64,000 bases of DNA from Mucilaginibacter aurantiaciroseus (GCF_024055595.1 NZ_JAMXOF010000001.1:806001-870000), one strand, 5' to 3'. Positions 30,001 to 37,765 are shown, numbered from the stretch's first letter. Numbers and translations are program-made. Notes: a model not told the origin generated them from the sequence alone.

Positions 30001-30575
30001 AGGCAAAAGATGCCCCCGCAGTTGAAATGCTTAGTAAAGCTAACAAGCAGGTGAAGAAGATGACGGCCCTTATTAATGGTTTCCTCAATATCTCTCAACT
30101 GGAAACAGGTAAAATTTATTTGAACTTAAAGGTTTTTATTATCAATGAATTAATAACGGAAATTGTAGAAGAATTTGATTTAATATCCGTTATGCACACC
30201 ATTGTGATACATGATTGCCCCCCCTTATTTGTTAATGCCGACCGTGATAAGATAGGGCAGGTAATAGGCAACATCATAAATAATGCCATTAAATATTCAC
30301 CAAAAGGGAAAAATATCGAGGTTTCGTGCGCTAACGTGAATGAGATGTTACAGGTAAGTATAAAAGATGAAGGCATGGGCATTAAACCAGAGGACCAGAA
30401 GAAGTTATTTGAACGTTATCAACGGATTGAGAGAGCAAGTACCCAAAACATTTCTGGCTTTGGCCTTGGCCTGTACCTTTCTTCCGAAATTATCCAACGC
30501 CATAAAGGGAAGGTATGGGTGGAGAGTGAATCGGGTAAGGGGTCTACATTTTACTTTAACTTGCCAATTGCCTGA
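27051..30575 (+). CDS. CheB-CheR-PAS-PAS-histidine kinase fusion
   Basis: A 1174-aa cytoplasmic protein, paralogous to the fusion at 3507-6704. The CheB domain has Ser13 (GASAGG), His39 (VQHLS) and Asp in SGLGSDGTEG. The CheR domain has IAGCATGEEVFSMAI and ISVTSFFRD. A coiled coil with NEEMQSTNEEMQS repeats leads to a PAS domain nearly identical in its core to the paralog (NINGQLFIN.ELQLMKFSPGTVK). A second PAS (about 825-950, QMLGMAIASAEMGTWTID start) is extra. The kinase core has H-box SHELKTPL (His about 965), NNAIKYSPKG, DEGMGI and GFGLGLYLSSEI. No response regulator gene adjoins it; a broken CheB lies upstream. Partner unknown. Confidence 0.9.
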   Translation: MAVPRYIIAIGASAGGMEEIITFFDHTPVDGISYVIVQHLSPDFKSRMVELLGRHSKLIVKEAGNGMFVKSNEVYLIPSDKFMTISENKLLLTDKETIKNPHLTINTFFNALAADCGKRAIGIVLSGLGSDGTEGVKAIKKAGGMVIARNPETAEFGSMPSYAIATGLVDFILEPELMPNAIEDYVKYGTLLLADHKDDDKCLSAIIAMISEFSPLDFSDYKSSIILRRTKRRAALANFTSLAKYVNFLKANPEEISALTKEFLISVTSFFRDPAAFEFIQKKILPEILAKLSPGEELKMWIAGCATGEEVFSMAILIAEQLIGPLEDITVKLFATDIDSAALEKAGKGIYNKTIKKDVSAKRLEKYFILQNDQYRINPFIRKMVIFAHHDLVKNSPYFNMHLISCRNLLIYMTPVLQKKMFNIFLFGLKMNGYLFLGSSENPMSIIKYMEVVNKKWKIYKNIEIKKGATFDTFSLPALMDTKRIPSGFIRDEHARTPGNTLTETIHTKLAEELGYLMVCVDEHDKVVKSYGITSPYLLNKHFSVNLTELLPKPLAVAFNTLSRVARKTNQKGTINGVKIKQGKVISTINLSVKPLIENGMQKLLMVIFTPEKSPVSLPGEEPLVYDETIYHDKYLRDLEEELQEAKDKLYSAYEKLDAFNENLQSFNEELISANEEMQSTNEEMQSVNEELNTINAEYQKKNKKLLELNDDLNNYFKSNINGQLFINSELQLMKFSPGTVKQINLLNTDIGRPLSNISTNFKFETIIDDIKQVIARGTVVTKEIQTNNGRWYQTMTMPYLQQSDQKRKGAIITFNDITELKKIQQELNASVQMLGMAIASAEMGTWTIDIKTLEFIPSVRLKEIFGFYPEEDMSYEAAVTQIINEHQLKVIDAVKASIENVEKFDVEYCLRGFHDGKLRWVKAMGSLTEIQEGKPTYFTGILIDITAHKQDELRKNDFIAMVSHELKTPLTSLQVYVQLLAKKAKDAPAVEMLSKANKQVKKMTALINGFLNISQLETGKIYLNLKVFIINELITEIVEEFDLISVMHTIVIHDCPPLFVNADRDKIGQVIGNIINNAIKYSPKGKNIEVSCANVNEMLQVSIKDEGMGIKPEDQKKLFERYQRIERASTQNISGFGLGLYLSSEIIQRHKGKVWVESESGKGSTFYFNLPIA

Positions 30576-30645
30576 TGTGTAGTGGGATCAATAAACCGGC
30601 TCCATAACGATGCCTGTATGGATAATTTCACCACAGAGCTTCTTC

Positions 30646-31599
30646 TTAAAAACTCGGTTTACCAGGAGCGTTCTCTTTTTCTCGGTGGTTAAATTTCCCC
30701 ATACCAGTGGTTGTAGCGACCAAAATTTTTGCGTCGATCAAATCTAAAATTTCTGAATCCACAGTTTCATCAAACTTTCTTGCAAAAAGATCATCTGAGG
30801 ATGCAATGGCCATAAAATCGGTTACCTTTAATATTACCGGATGCGGGTTACTAACCTTTTCCCAAATTGTAAAACGCTTTTCGCTATTCTCAATGCTGTT
30901 TAAAAGTCTTTCGTCGGTGCTGTTACCTATTATCATTTGCACAAACACCTCATCTGCTACAAAGGTATTTTTGTGAAAATGCAGGTATTCAGGATGTTGG
31001 GCTACATAATTTAAAATGTAATTAAGGGCATAGGTATCAAGGTTCCACCAGGTTTGCCCGGTAAAGGGTTTCATCCCGTTAGGTATCTCTCTCCTTAAAA
31101 AAGGGACATAAGCAGATACCAGGTTCAAAAACCTTGAGCTAAACAGCTCATACCATTCCAATCCAAAATAATATTTGTCAACCCGGTATAAGCCACCCCG
31201 GTCGCTGCCCGGCCACCGTTCATAATTGGGTATAGGGAAATAGTTTATAAACACCGAATATGGAGAGGATACAAAAAATTCATCTATTTCGTCATTGCTT
31301 TTTATCGGGTAATCCTGGCCGCTGAGCAGCATAATTCGGTCGAATTCGGTTTCTGAGTCTTTTATCGCTATCAAGCCGCTTAAAAATGGTTGTATGGCGC
31401 CCAAACTACCCCATTTCGAATCAAATCGTTCTAAAAAATGCAGTGAATTTCCAAAGTCGTTCAGGTTGTCGAATTGCTTGAGGTCTGCTTTTTTATCAAT
31501 ATGTATAAAAAACTCCGATTTACCATCATTTAACCGGGAAATAAGCCGGTGAAGCTGAGCTGGGGCTTTATGCGCTATAATTATGTATGCTTTTATCAT
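30646..31599 (-). CDS. Core-2/I-branching-type beta-1,6-N-acetylglucosaminyltransferase (GT14)
   Basis: A 317-aa enzyme resembling bacterial GT14 members. It opens with YIIIAHKAPAQLHRLISRL, contains FFIHIDKK, ERFDSKWGSLGAIQPF, LLSGQDYPIKS and GQTWWNLD, and ends with the FVADEVFVQM segment, all characteristic of the branch family. It would transfer a sugar (GlcNAc or xylose-type) to a glycan. It is convergent with the CheB-CheR-kinase gene and divergent from glf 57 bp away, so it belongs functionally with the galactofuranose pair rather than with the main exopolysaccharide operon. The acceptor is unknown. Confidence 0.85.
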   Translation of the reverse strand: MIKAYIIIAHKAPAQLHRLISRLNDGKSEFFIHIDKKADLKQFDNLNDFGNSLHFLERFDSKWGSLGAIQPFLSGLIAIKDSETEFDRIMLLSGQDYPIKSNDEIDEFFVSSPYSVFINYFPIPNYERWPGSDRGGLYRVDKYYFGLEWYELFSSRFLNLVSAYVPFLRREIPNGMKPFTGQTWWNLDTYALNYILNYVAQHPEYLHFHKNTFVADEVFVQMIIGNSTDERLLNSIENSEKRFTIWEKVSNPHPVILKVTDFMAIASSDDLFARKFDETVDSEILDLIDAKILVATTTGMGKFNHREKENAPGKPSF

Positions 31600-31656
31600 G
31601 CAAGTAAAACAATAAATCGGAAAAAATGTTTAATCTATAATTAATAAAATGTCATT

Positions 31657-32784
31657 ATGAATAATAAAATTTACGATTACCTTATTGTTGGTAGCGGTTT
31701 ATTTGGAAGTGTGTTCGCCCATGAGGCTTATTTGCAGGGAAAAAAGTGCCTGGTAATAGATAAACGAGATCATGCAGGCGGCAATGTATATTGCGAAAAT
31801 GTGGAAGGGGTCAACGTTCACAAATACGGGGCACACATTTTTCATACTAACGATAAAGCCATTTGGGACTATGTTAATTCATTTGTAGAGTTTAACAGGT
31901 ACACCAATAGCCCCATTGCAAATTACAAAGGCGAAATGTACAGTCTGCCCTTTAATATGAATACTTTTTACCAGTTGTGGGGAGTAAAAACGCCTGCCGA
32001 AGCTAAAGAAAAGATCCAATCGCAAATTGATCAGTTAAATATTAATAACCCCGACAATTTGGAACAACAGGCTCTGTCATTGGTGGGTACAGATGTTTAT
32101 GAAAAGTTGATCAAGGGATACACAGAGAAACAATGGGGCAGGGTTGCTACAGAGCTGCCAGCATTTATCATAAAGCGTCTGCCCGTAAGGTTCACATTCG
32201 ACAATAATTACTTTAGCGATAAATACCAAGGCATCCCGATCGGTGGTTACAATAAACTTACTGAAGGTTTACTAAAAGGAATTGAAGTGAGATTAAATGT
32301 TGATTACTTTGAAGATAGGGAAGGCTGGAGTGCATTAGCAGACCAAGTAGTTTATACAGGTAAAATAGATCAATATTACGACTTCCGATTCGGGCAACTA
32401 GAGTACCGCAGCCTGAAATTTGAGCACGAAGTGCATGATATTGAAAACTACCAGGGCAATGCGGTGGTGAATTATACCGAACGTGAAGTGCCCTATACCC
32501 GTATCATTGAGCATAAGCACTTTGAATTTGGCACCCAGCCCAATACTGTTACAACAAAGGAATACCCTGTGGAGGGGTCGCTAAAAAACGAGCCCTATTA
32601 CCCGATAAACGACGAAAAAAATACTGCAGTATTTAAACTATACAAGGAACTGGCAGACCAGGAATACGATGTAATATTTGGCGGCCGGCTTGCCGAATAC
32701 AGGTATTATGATATGCATCAAATTATTGGTTCGGCTTTCAAAGAAGTTTCCAGGCAGTTTGATAAGCAGGCAGTTAAGGCCTAA
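31657..32784 (+). CDS. UDP-galactopyranose mutase
   Basis: A 375-aa flavoenzyme that interconverts UDP-galactopyranose and UDP-galactofuranose. The N-terminal FAD-binding motif is LIVGSGLFGSVFA, followed by KRDHAGGN and HKYGAHIFHT. IKGYTEKQWGR and RFTFDNNYF are Glf signatures, and the C-terminal RYYDMHQII closes the flavin site. Length is normal. A GT2 with galactofuranosyltransferase features follows 45 bp downstream, which fits a pathway that puts Galf into a surface glycan. Confidence 0.95.
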   Translation: MNNKIYDYLIVGSGLFGSVFAHEAYLQGKKCLVIDKRDHAGGNVYCENVEGVNVHKYGAHIFHTNDKAIWDYVNSFVEFNRYTNSPIANYKGEMYSLPFNMNTFYQLWGVKTPAEAKEKIQSQIDQLNINNPDNLEQQALSLVGTDVYEKLIKGYTEKQWGRVATELPAFIIKRLPVRFTFDNNYFSDKYQGIPIGGYNKLTEGLLKGIEVRLNVDYFEDREGWSALADQVVYTGKIDQYYDFRFGQLEYRSLKFEHEVHDIENYQGNAVVNYTEREVPYTRIIEHKHFEFGTQPNTVTTKEYPVEGSLKNEPYYPINDEKNTAVFKLYKELADQEYDVIFGGRLAEYRYYDMHQIIGSAFKEVSRQFDKQAVKA

Positions 32785-32829
32785 TCTGATTTCGCGTAAA
32801 ACATATTATCAAGCAAGAATTCAATCCTT

Positions 32830-33729
32830 ATGAAAGTTATAACTGTTATAGTTACCTATAACCGCCTGCAGTTATTAAAAAGATGCGTAAATGCGGTGAT
32901 AGACCAAACAATGTCTCCCAACGAAATAATTGTTATCAATAACGGTTCAACGGATGGTACGGTAGCTTGGCTCTTGGAGCAACCTGTTACCACTTTTACC
33001 CAAAAAAATGAAGGCGGTGCGGGTGGATTTTCTGCCGGTATCAAATTGGCTTATGATCATAGTGCAGATTGGATATGGCTTATGGATGATGATACCATTC
33101 CGCAAAATGATGCCTTACAACAATTGGCGTCGGCATTAAAGGAGTTTCAGTCCAGGCATCATAATATCGGGTTTTTGTCGAGCTACGTGCAATGGACGGA
33201 CGGAAATATTCATGAAATGAACCGTACCTATTTATTAAACGATAAAAGTAAAATTGCTAAGCTTAAGATAACCAGCGGTGTAAACTTACCCTTGATACAA
33301 TTTGGCACTTTTGTTTCCATGCTCATTTCGTCAAAAGCTGTGGAGAAGGTCGGCTTACCTATCAAAGATTATTTTATATGGAATGACGACGTGGAATATT
33401 CCAAGCGCATTATTGCAAACGGACTGGCAGGTTTACGGGTTGACAGCAGCATAACACTTCATGAAACACCAATTAATAGTATGAGCAGCGTGTTTACTGA
33501 TACGTATGCTCAACTTTGGAAATACAGGTTTGGGATGAGAAACGAACTCTTTACCAAACGCTTGCAGGAAGGTGAGCTTCAATTTTGGATCACGTGGGTA
33601 CACCGCATGTTTATTATGCCATTCCGCCTCGCCATATACCGTAAAAACCATCGATGGCCATTTATTAAAATGATATGGAAAACAAGCCTGCAGGCTGTTC
33701 GCTTTCGTCCAACTATCGAAAAAGTATAG
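32830..33729 (+). CDS. GT2 glycosyltransferase, probable galactofuranosyltransferase
   Basis: A 299-aa GT-A enzyme. It starts VITVIVTYNRLQLLKRCV, has INNGSTDGT, the QKNEGGAGGFSAGI segment common in GlfT-like proteins, and the metal site WLMDDDTIP. IWNDDVEYSKR is a further GlfT-type motif, with the base in WNDD. Immediately downstream of glf, it would use UDP-Galf as donor; this assignment rests on context plus these motifs. The C-terminal basic hydrophobic region may associate with the membrane. Confidence 0.82.
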   Translation: MKVITVIVTYNRLQLLKRCVNAVIDQTMSPNEIIVINNGSTDGTVAWLLEQPVTTFTQKNEGGAGGFSAGIKLAYDHSADWIWLMDDDTIPQNDALQQLASALKEFQSRHHNIGFLSSYVQWTDGNIHEMNRTYLLNDKSKIAKLKITSGVNLPLIQFGTFVSMLISSKAVEKVGLPIKDYFIWNDDVEYSKRIIANGLAGLRVDSSITLHETPINSMSSVFTDTYAQLWKYRFGMRNELFTKRLQEGELQFWITWVHRMFIMPFRLAIYRKNHRWPFIKMIWKTSLQAVRFRPTIEKV

Positions 33730-33827
33730 CCGGTTTTTTGTTGCATAAGATTCACCTAATTAAGCTTCAGATTAAATTTTGAGGGATTTGTCTTGTCCTG
33801 ATATAGCTTGGCACAAAAGACAAGAAA

Positions 33828-34046
33828 ATGAAAGTAGTACCAGGGAAGAAAAGGAAAGTAGCGGCCATCGTAAGACGTGAGCCATTTGACAAGGTCGAAG
33901 AACAGACAAAAATAAAGATCGTTGAAGAGCTAAAAACGGGGAGGATCAATTGCCTTGGGCCTGAGCATAAAATCTTTGGAACCGAATGTACCAAGCCCAA
34001 AAAACCAGTATCTTTACAATGGAAAGTAACTACAGGACGAAACTAG
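33828..34046 (+). pseudogene. Possible 5' remnant of an insertion-sequence transposase frame
   Basis: A 72-codon frame starting 35 bp after TGTCTTGTCCTGATA (33789-33803). Its centre (EEQTKIKIVEELKTGRIN) resembles the start of OrfA-type transposase proteins, but the rest does not continue as a helix-turn-helix domain. The sequence runs directly into the RHS fragment in another frame, so it looks like a joint between mobile-element debris and an RHS cassette. Identification is weak. Confidence 0.3.
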
Positions 34047-34710
34047 CCAATACGATTATGGCGCAAGGTTCTATGACCCGATTGTTGGGAGGTGGACGAG
34101 CGTTGACAATAAAGCTGAAAAATTTTCTGAATATTCACCATATAATTATGCGATTAACAATCCAATAAAATTCATCGACCCAGATGGTAATGAAATAGTT
34201 ATATCTACTTCTAAAGGAGATCTAACTTATAGAAGTGGGAAACTCTATCAAGAAAATGAGAAGGTTTATAAAGGATCGGATCAATTCGTAACAAAAACAT
34301 TTAACTCCTTGCAAAAGTTAAGCAGCTTGAAAGATGCAACAGTTAAATCAGTTCTCAATAGCCTTGAAACATCTAAAGAGAAAATCTCAATTGAATCTGG
34401 CTACAACGGCTGCATCACATACCCGGAAAATGGTCAAGACGCAGATGCTGGAAAACCTACAGGCTCAATCGTTTCAATAGATTACACCCAAAAAGGAGAA
34501 GATGGCAAAGTTGTCGAATCTGAAATATTAGTTGGACATGAATTGTCACATGCATTTGATAATTTAAAGGGAAATAACAAGGGAAAGGCAAACGAGCAAT
34601 CATCTGAAAAAAGTAAAGCAGAGGAAAGGGCTGTAAAATTCGAAAACAAGATTAGGAAAGAAGAAAAAAAGGTAGAAAGAACCACTTATGGCGGTAAAAA
34701 AATAAATTAA
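34030..34710 (+). pseudogene. Orphan RHS-repeat C-terminal cassette with M91-like metallopeptidase toxin domain
   Basis: The open frame after the TAA at 34027 encodes 226 residues without a start codon at its left edge. It begins with the RHS-associated core: [20 protein letters not shown], then [18 protein letters not shown], the conserved junction after which RHS toxins vary. The variable tip carries GHELSHAFD (His170-Glu171-x-x-His174) and a downstream EERAVKFEN (about 198-206) that could give the third zinc ligand, as in the M91/NleD-type effector peptidases. The body of an RHS protein (usually over 1000 residues of YD repeats) is absent, so this is a displaced cassette rather than a complete gene. 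An ATG at 34309 could express the peptidase part alone. A candidate immunity gene follows. Confidence 0.75.
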
Positions 34711-34730
34711 TTGAAATGTTAAACTTAACT

Positions 34731-35252
34731 ATGACAAAAATATTATCACTATTGCTTTTGTTCGTAAATGTCAATTTTCAAACTCCCAAAAAGGAATACG
34801 TGGAAATGTTATCTTCGAAATATAAAGTCAACTTATGTGTTATTATTCCTTTCAAGAAAGGACAGTCTAAACATTTTTTTCTCGCAACTAATGATAAATT
34901 ATATTCTTACCACCTACAGACAGAATATCGTCATTCCGTAAGTTATAAGTCATTTTTGAATGGGGTTTTTGAGGGAAAAATATCATTTGATCCAATTGGT
35001 AATAGTATTCAAAATGGCTCGATACTAAAAGAAGATCTTAAGATCAGTAAAGAATATAATAAGTACGGTATCAATTTTATAAAGCGTAAATATCTAAAGT
35101 TTTTAGGCGATGAGTGGCGGAATAAAGTGTTAGATAGTGATACAATGGCAGTACTAATCAAAATCATGTTTGATAACAATTATGTGATATGGTTTTCAGA
35201 ATATTCAGGTTTTTATTCATTTAGAAATATCAAATATGAACATATCCATTAA
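34731..35252 (+). CDS. Candidate immunity protein of the RHS cassette
   Basis: A 173-aa protein not recognised by family. The first 20 or so residues (MTKILSLLLLFVNVNF) look like a signal peptide or membrane anchor; an earlier ATG at 34716 is also possible. The remainder is mixed alpha/beta, with SHKF-like aromatic-rich stretches and a C-terminal YVIWFSEYSGFYSF segment. It starts 20 bp after the RHS toxin frame on the same strand, the standard place of an immunity gene. The location and lone small size are the only evidence; it could be an unrelated secreted protein. Confidence 0.5.
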   Translation: MTKILSLLLLFVNVNFQTPKKEYVEMLSSKYKVNLCVIIPFKKGQSKHFFLATNDKLYSYHLQTEYRHSVSYKSFLNGVFEGKISFDPIGNSIQNGSILKEDLKISKEYNKYGINFIKRKYLKFLGDEWRNKVLDSDTMAVLIKIMFDNNYVIWFSEYSGFYSFRNIKYEHIH

Positions 35253-35370
35253 TTGATGTCCCCAGCTACGCCGCTACCGCGAGGGCTTTTTGAATGCTAC
35301 CGCATGCCTACTGGCCTGTGATACGCATGCAAGGCAGGGTGCTTGTTGGATAATATAATGTTGTAGCATA

Positions 35371-35401
35371 AACACAGCCTGGCGGTGTGCCGGGCTGTGT
35401 T
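35371..35401. terminator. Hairpin between the immunity candidate and the XRE gene
   Basis: AACACAGCC at 35371-35379 pairs with GGCTGTGTT at 35393-35401, and GGC/CCGG near the loop extends the stem. It lies between two converging gene ends. No long U tract is present on either strand, so it may be a weak or bidirectional terminator. Confidence 0.45.
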
Positions 35402-35403
35402 AT

Positions 35404-35739
35404 TTAGTGGGCAAAGGCTTTTTTCGTTTTATTGTAAGCCAAAGCCATATCAATAAAGTAATATACTTTGTCTTTTTCTTCGTTTGGCAGGGCTTCAATA
35501 TCTTCCATCCTGCGCATCAAATTCTTATCCATAACCATATGGTCGGACTGGCCGATCAGGTAATCTACCGTAACATTTAGGGCATCGGCAATCTTAGCGG
35601 CCACATCGATAGATGGGGTGATTTCCTCACGCTCATACCGTCCGATAATAGGTGCGGACGTACCGATCTTTTTAGCCAGGTCATCTTGTGACCATTTAAG
35701 CTGTTTACGTAAAGCTATTATCTTTTCTCCGAAAGTCAT
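35404..35739 (-). CDS. XRE-family repressor-like regulator
   Basis: A 111-aa protein with an N-terminal Cro/C1 helix-turn-helix (about 4-60: IIALRKQLKWSQDDLAKKIG, IIGRYEREEITPSI, ADALNVTVDYLIG) and a short helical C-terminal tail (about 70-108) with EALPNEEKDKVYYFIDM. This shape is typical of small phage- or element-borne repressors. It is divergent from a broken primase-like gene. The shared upstream region has palindromic sites that fit autoregulation. Confidence 0.85.
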   Translation of the reverse strand: MTFGEKIIALRKQLKWSQDDLAKKIGTSAPIIGRYEREEITPSIDVAAKIADALNVTVDYLIGQSDHMVMDKNLMRRMEDIEALPNEEKDKVYYFIDMALAYNKTKKAFAH

Positions 35740-35751
35740 ATTTAGGTGTCT

Positions 35752-35795
35752 TAAGTAACCTGTATTGTATTGAAAGTATAAATGTAAGTTACTTA
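35752..35795. promoter_or_regulatory. Palindromic operator-like sites
   Basis: TAAGTTACTTA at 35785-35795 is a perfect palindrome around a central T. A degenerate copy (TAAGTAACCTG, 35752-35762) lies 13 bp upstream of the XRE start codon. The two copies are 33 bp apart, three helical turns. They are placed where a repressor would block its own promoter. Binding is inferred. Confidence 0.5.
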
Positions 35796-35821
35796 TTGGT
35801 ATTTTACAAATAACATAGGTG

Positions 35822-35852
35822 TTGTTAAATTAAAACCAATCTATTACATTTG
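35822..35852 (+). promoter_or_regulatory. Bacteroidota-type promoter for the broken primase-like gene
   Basis: TTG at 35822-35824 and TACATTTG at 35845-35852, separated by 20 bp, match the -33 (TTTG) and -7 (TAnnTTTG) elements closely. The ATG at 35885 lies 33 bp downstream. The operator-like palindromes are just to its left, so one repressor could control both directions. Confidence 0.5.
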
Positions 35853-35884
35853 TCACCAGTAGGTACTATAAACTTTTTTTCAAC

Positions 35885-36256
35885 ATGGCTAAACTGATTA
35901 CTGAAAATGCAGAGTTATTGATCTATCTGGATGGTAAACTGCATATTACCATATTGGGAGGCATTAAGCTAACCGGTTTAGACCGTATGAAAGTAACGCT
36001 GAAGCTAACCAGCACAGACCATAAGCAAAATGCCTTCCCCCATAGCTAATACCTGTACAACAGATTCCAAACCGAGCAGCTTATCGAAAAATCAGCCGAA
36101 GCCCTAGGCGTAAGCACGGTGGAGATCAGCACGGCTATAAGACAGCTAACGACTGCCTTAAAAAATACCGTGCGGACCCCCTTGGAAGCGATGAAGCCTA
36201 AGCAGGTTGAAAAAAAGCAGTTATCAGAACAAGAATGGAGATTCCGTATCCATTAA
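35885..36256 (+). pseudogene. Broken primase-like gene of a mobile element
   Basis: The frame starts with MAKLITENAELLI and gives 54 residues up to a TAA at 36047-36049; it then continues in the same frame for 69 more codons. The pieces (LGGIKLTGLDRMKVTLKL, then YLYNRFQTEQLIEKSAEALG) resemble, from memory, the N-terminal part of TOPRIM/primase proteins of Bacteroidota mobile elements, where the stop position would be an ordinary residue. The frame ends inside the left arm of a 19-bp inverted repeat at 36236, so the 3' part may have been cut off by that element. It is divergent from the XRE repressor. Confidence 0.55.
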
Positions 36257-36405
36257 CACCTCGTTCCGGAATGTCAGGCAGACGATTCCGAAAAACTTTG
36301 ATTATATTAAATTCTTGATTACTAATTTCATTTTTTCTACCTTTTAACATAAATCGGTGCTTTGAGGTGCACGGAATCGCATGGTAAATGGATACGGAAT
36401 CTCCA
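36236..36405. repeat. 170-bp element bounded by perfect 19-bp inverted repeats
   Basis: TGGAGATTCCGTATCCATT at 36236-36254 recurs exactly in inverted orientation at 36387-36405, with 132 bp between the arms. Internal copies of CGATTCCG and its complement CGGAATCG (about 36288 and 36372) extend the symmetry. No coding frame of note lies inside. The layout is that of a MITE-like or other non-autonomous element. No target-site duplication was identified by eye. Confidence 0.65.
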
Positions 36406-36774
36406 AATTGCAGGCAGTTTGCCTTAATAATGGATGTACTAACTTATTAATTATGCCATGTTTTTTGTTCGATTTTTTAATTTAAAGACGATAGCTAAGC
36501 ATTCTACAAATCTGGTCTTTTGCTGATTATTTGAACATCAGTATATTTATCAAATTTCGGATAAACGACGAAGGAAACGGTATGCAGGGACAGTAAAATT
36601 ACTATAAATACATTAAGAAATTTATCTGGATAGATTTGATACGACAGGAAATAAATATAGCATAGTTTAATTTCTTGGTATTGAAGAGATAGCCCTCCTT
36701 ACAGATGAGGAGGGCTATCAGCATTAAAAACACTTTAGCTAAAAGTTTAATAAGCAAGGTGTCTGATCAATTGT
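36406..36774. other. Intergenic region with terminator-like hairpin
   Basis: No supported gene. A strong hairpin (GATAGCCCTCCT at 36688-36699 with AGGAGGGCTATC at 36708-36719) lies 55 bp beyond the stop of the minus-strand GH16 gene and is likely its terminator, though the following T run on that strand is short. The rest is AT-rich. Confidence 0.5.
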
Positions 36775-37692
36775 TTAAAGAGTTTGTTTATCAACTGCTA
36801 CATAATCCACCCACATTTGCGTTTTATCAAATAAATTGATATTGGTATTGTTCTGAAAAAGCGGTGTATAAGTAGTACAGCCTACGTTTAAATTTAACAC
36901 AACATTGTGATTAACAAAGTAATCAAGGCGAAGTCCCGGAAATGTATTATTAGTAACCGTACTGATTAATGTTCCGTCAACATAGTAACGTATAGTTTCG
37001 CCATAGGCGACGTTTTTCCAATAACAGGTATAAGTATGCCATCCTTCCGGATTAAAATTTGCCGGATAGTTCATGGCGCTGTTAGGACCAACAAAAGGCT
37101 GATTAATGGTTGTACCATAAAAAACATTCGAAGTAAACTTTGTAGCCTCTGCAGTACCAGCATGTGAATAGCCTTCCATAAAATCTATTTCGCCATGGGT
37201 TGGCCACTCGTTACCATTTACTACCCAAAACGCCGGCCATGCGCCGTTAGTTTGAGCAAAGCCTTTAAATGTACTGCCGCTTAAAGCAATTAGCTTTATC
37301 CGGGCCTCAAACTTCATTTCTTCGCCACGTGCAGGGGTGAAGGGTTGCTTAGAGTGAATACGACCGGATGTGTAATTATTGGCTGTGCCATTTTTTGTAG
37401 CGGTTATAATTGCCGAACTGGAGTTGTCTACACTGCCAATTTGAGGAACATTATTACTATAATTACAAATGCTCGAATTAGGATCTAAGCCGGTTTCAAT
37501 TGCCCAATTACTTGTAATTGCACTTCCAGCATCAAACCCATCATAAAAAATGTTGGTAAAACCAGAGGCGGCGGCAACGATTTTCAGGTTTTTTCCTGCC
37601 AATGCCACTGCGGATGCAGGTTTTGTGGTTTCGTTTTTTTGGCAGGCGAACACGAAGAACACAGCCATTAAAGGGAAAATTAATTTTTTCAT
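36775..37692 (-). CDS. GH16-family glycoside hydrolase lipoprotein
   Basis: A 305-aa secreted lipoprotein with signal and lipobox FVFACQKN. The catalytic GH16 motif ExDxxE appears as GEIDFMEGYSH (nucleophile and acid/base Glu residues), with WPAFWVVNGNEWP upstream and HTYTCYWKN downstream, the usual order in laminarinase- or porphyranase-like enzymes. The family cleaves beta-glucans or galactans; the substrate is not certain. A paralog lies directly upstream on the same strand, and both are probably under one promoter. Confidence 0.88.
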   Translation of the reverse strand: MKKLIFPLMAVFFVFACQKNETTKPASAVALAGKNLKIVAAASGFTNIFYDGFDAGSAITSNWAIETGLDPNSSICNYSNNVPQIGSVDNSSSAIITATKNGTANNYTSGRIHSKQPFTPARGEEMKFEARIKLIALSGSTFKGFAQTNGAWPAFWVVNGNEWPTHGEIDFMEGYSHAGTAEATKFTSNVFYGTTINQPFVGPNSAMNYPANFNPEGWHTYTCYWKNVAYGETIRYYVDGTLISTVTNNTFPGLRLDYFVNHNVVLNLNVGCTTYTPLFQNNTNINLFDKTQMWVDYVAVDKQTL

Positions 37693-37765
37693 GTTGTTAG
37701 AATTTTAGTTAATTATATAATTGGTTAAAGAATTCGGAAAGTAGCGTAATAATGAAAATGGGAAT

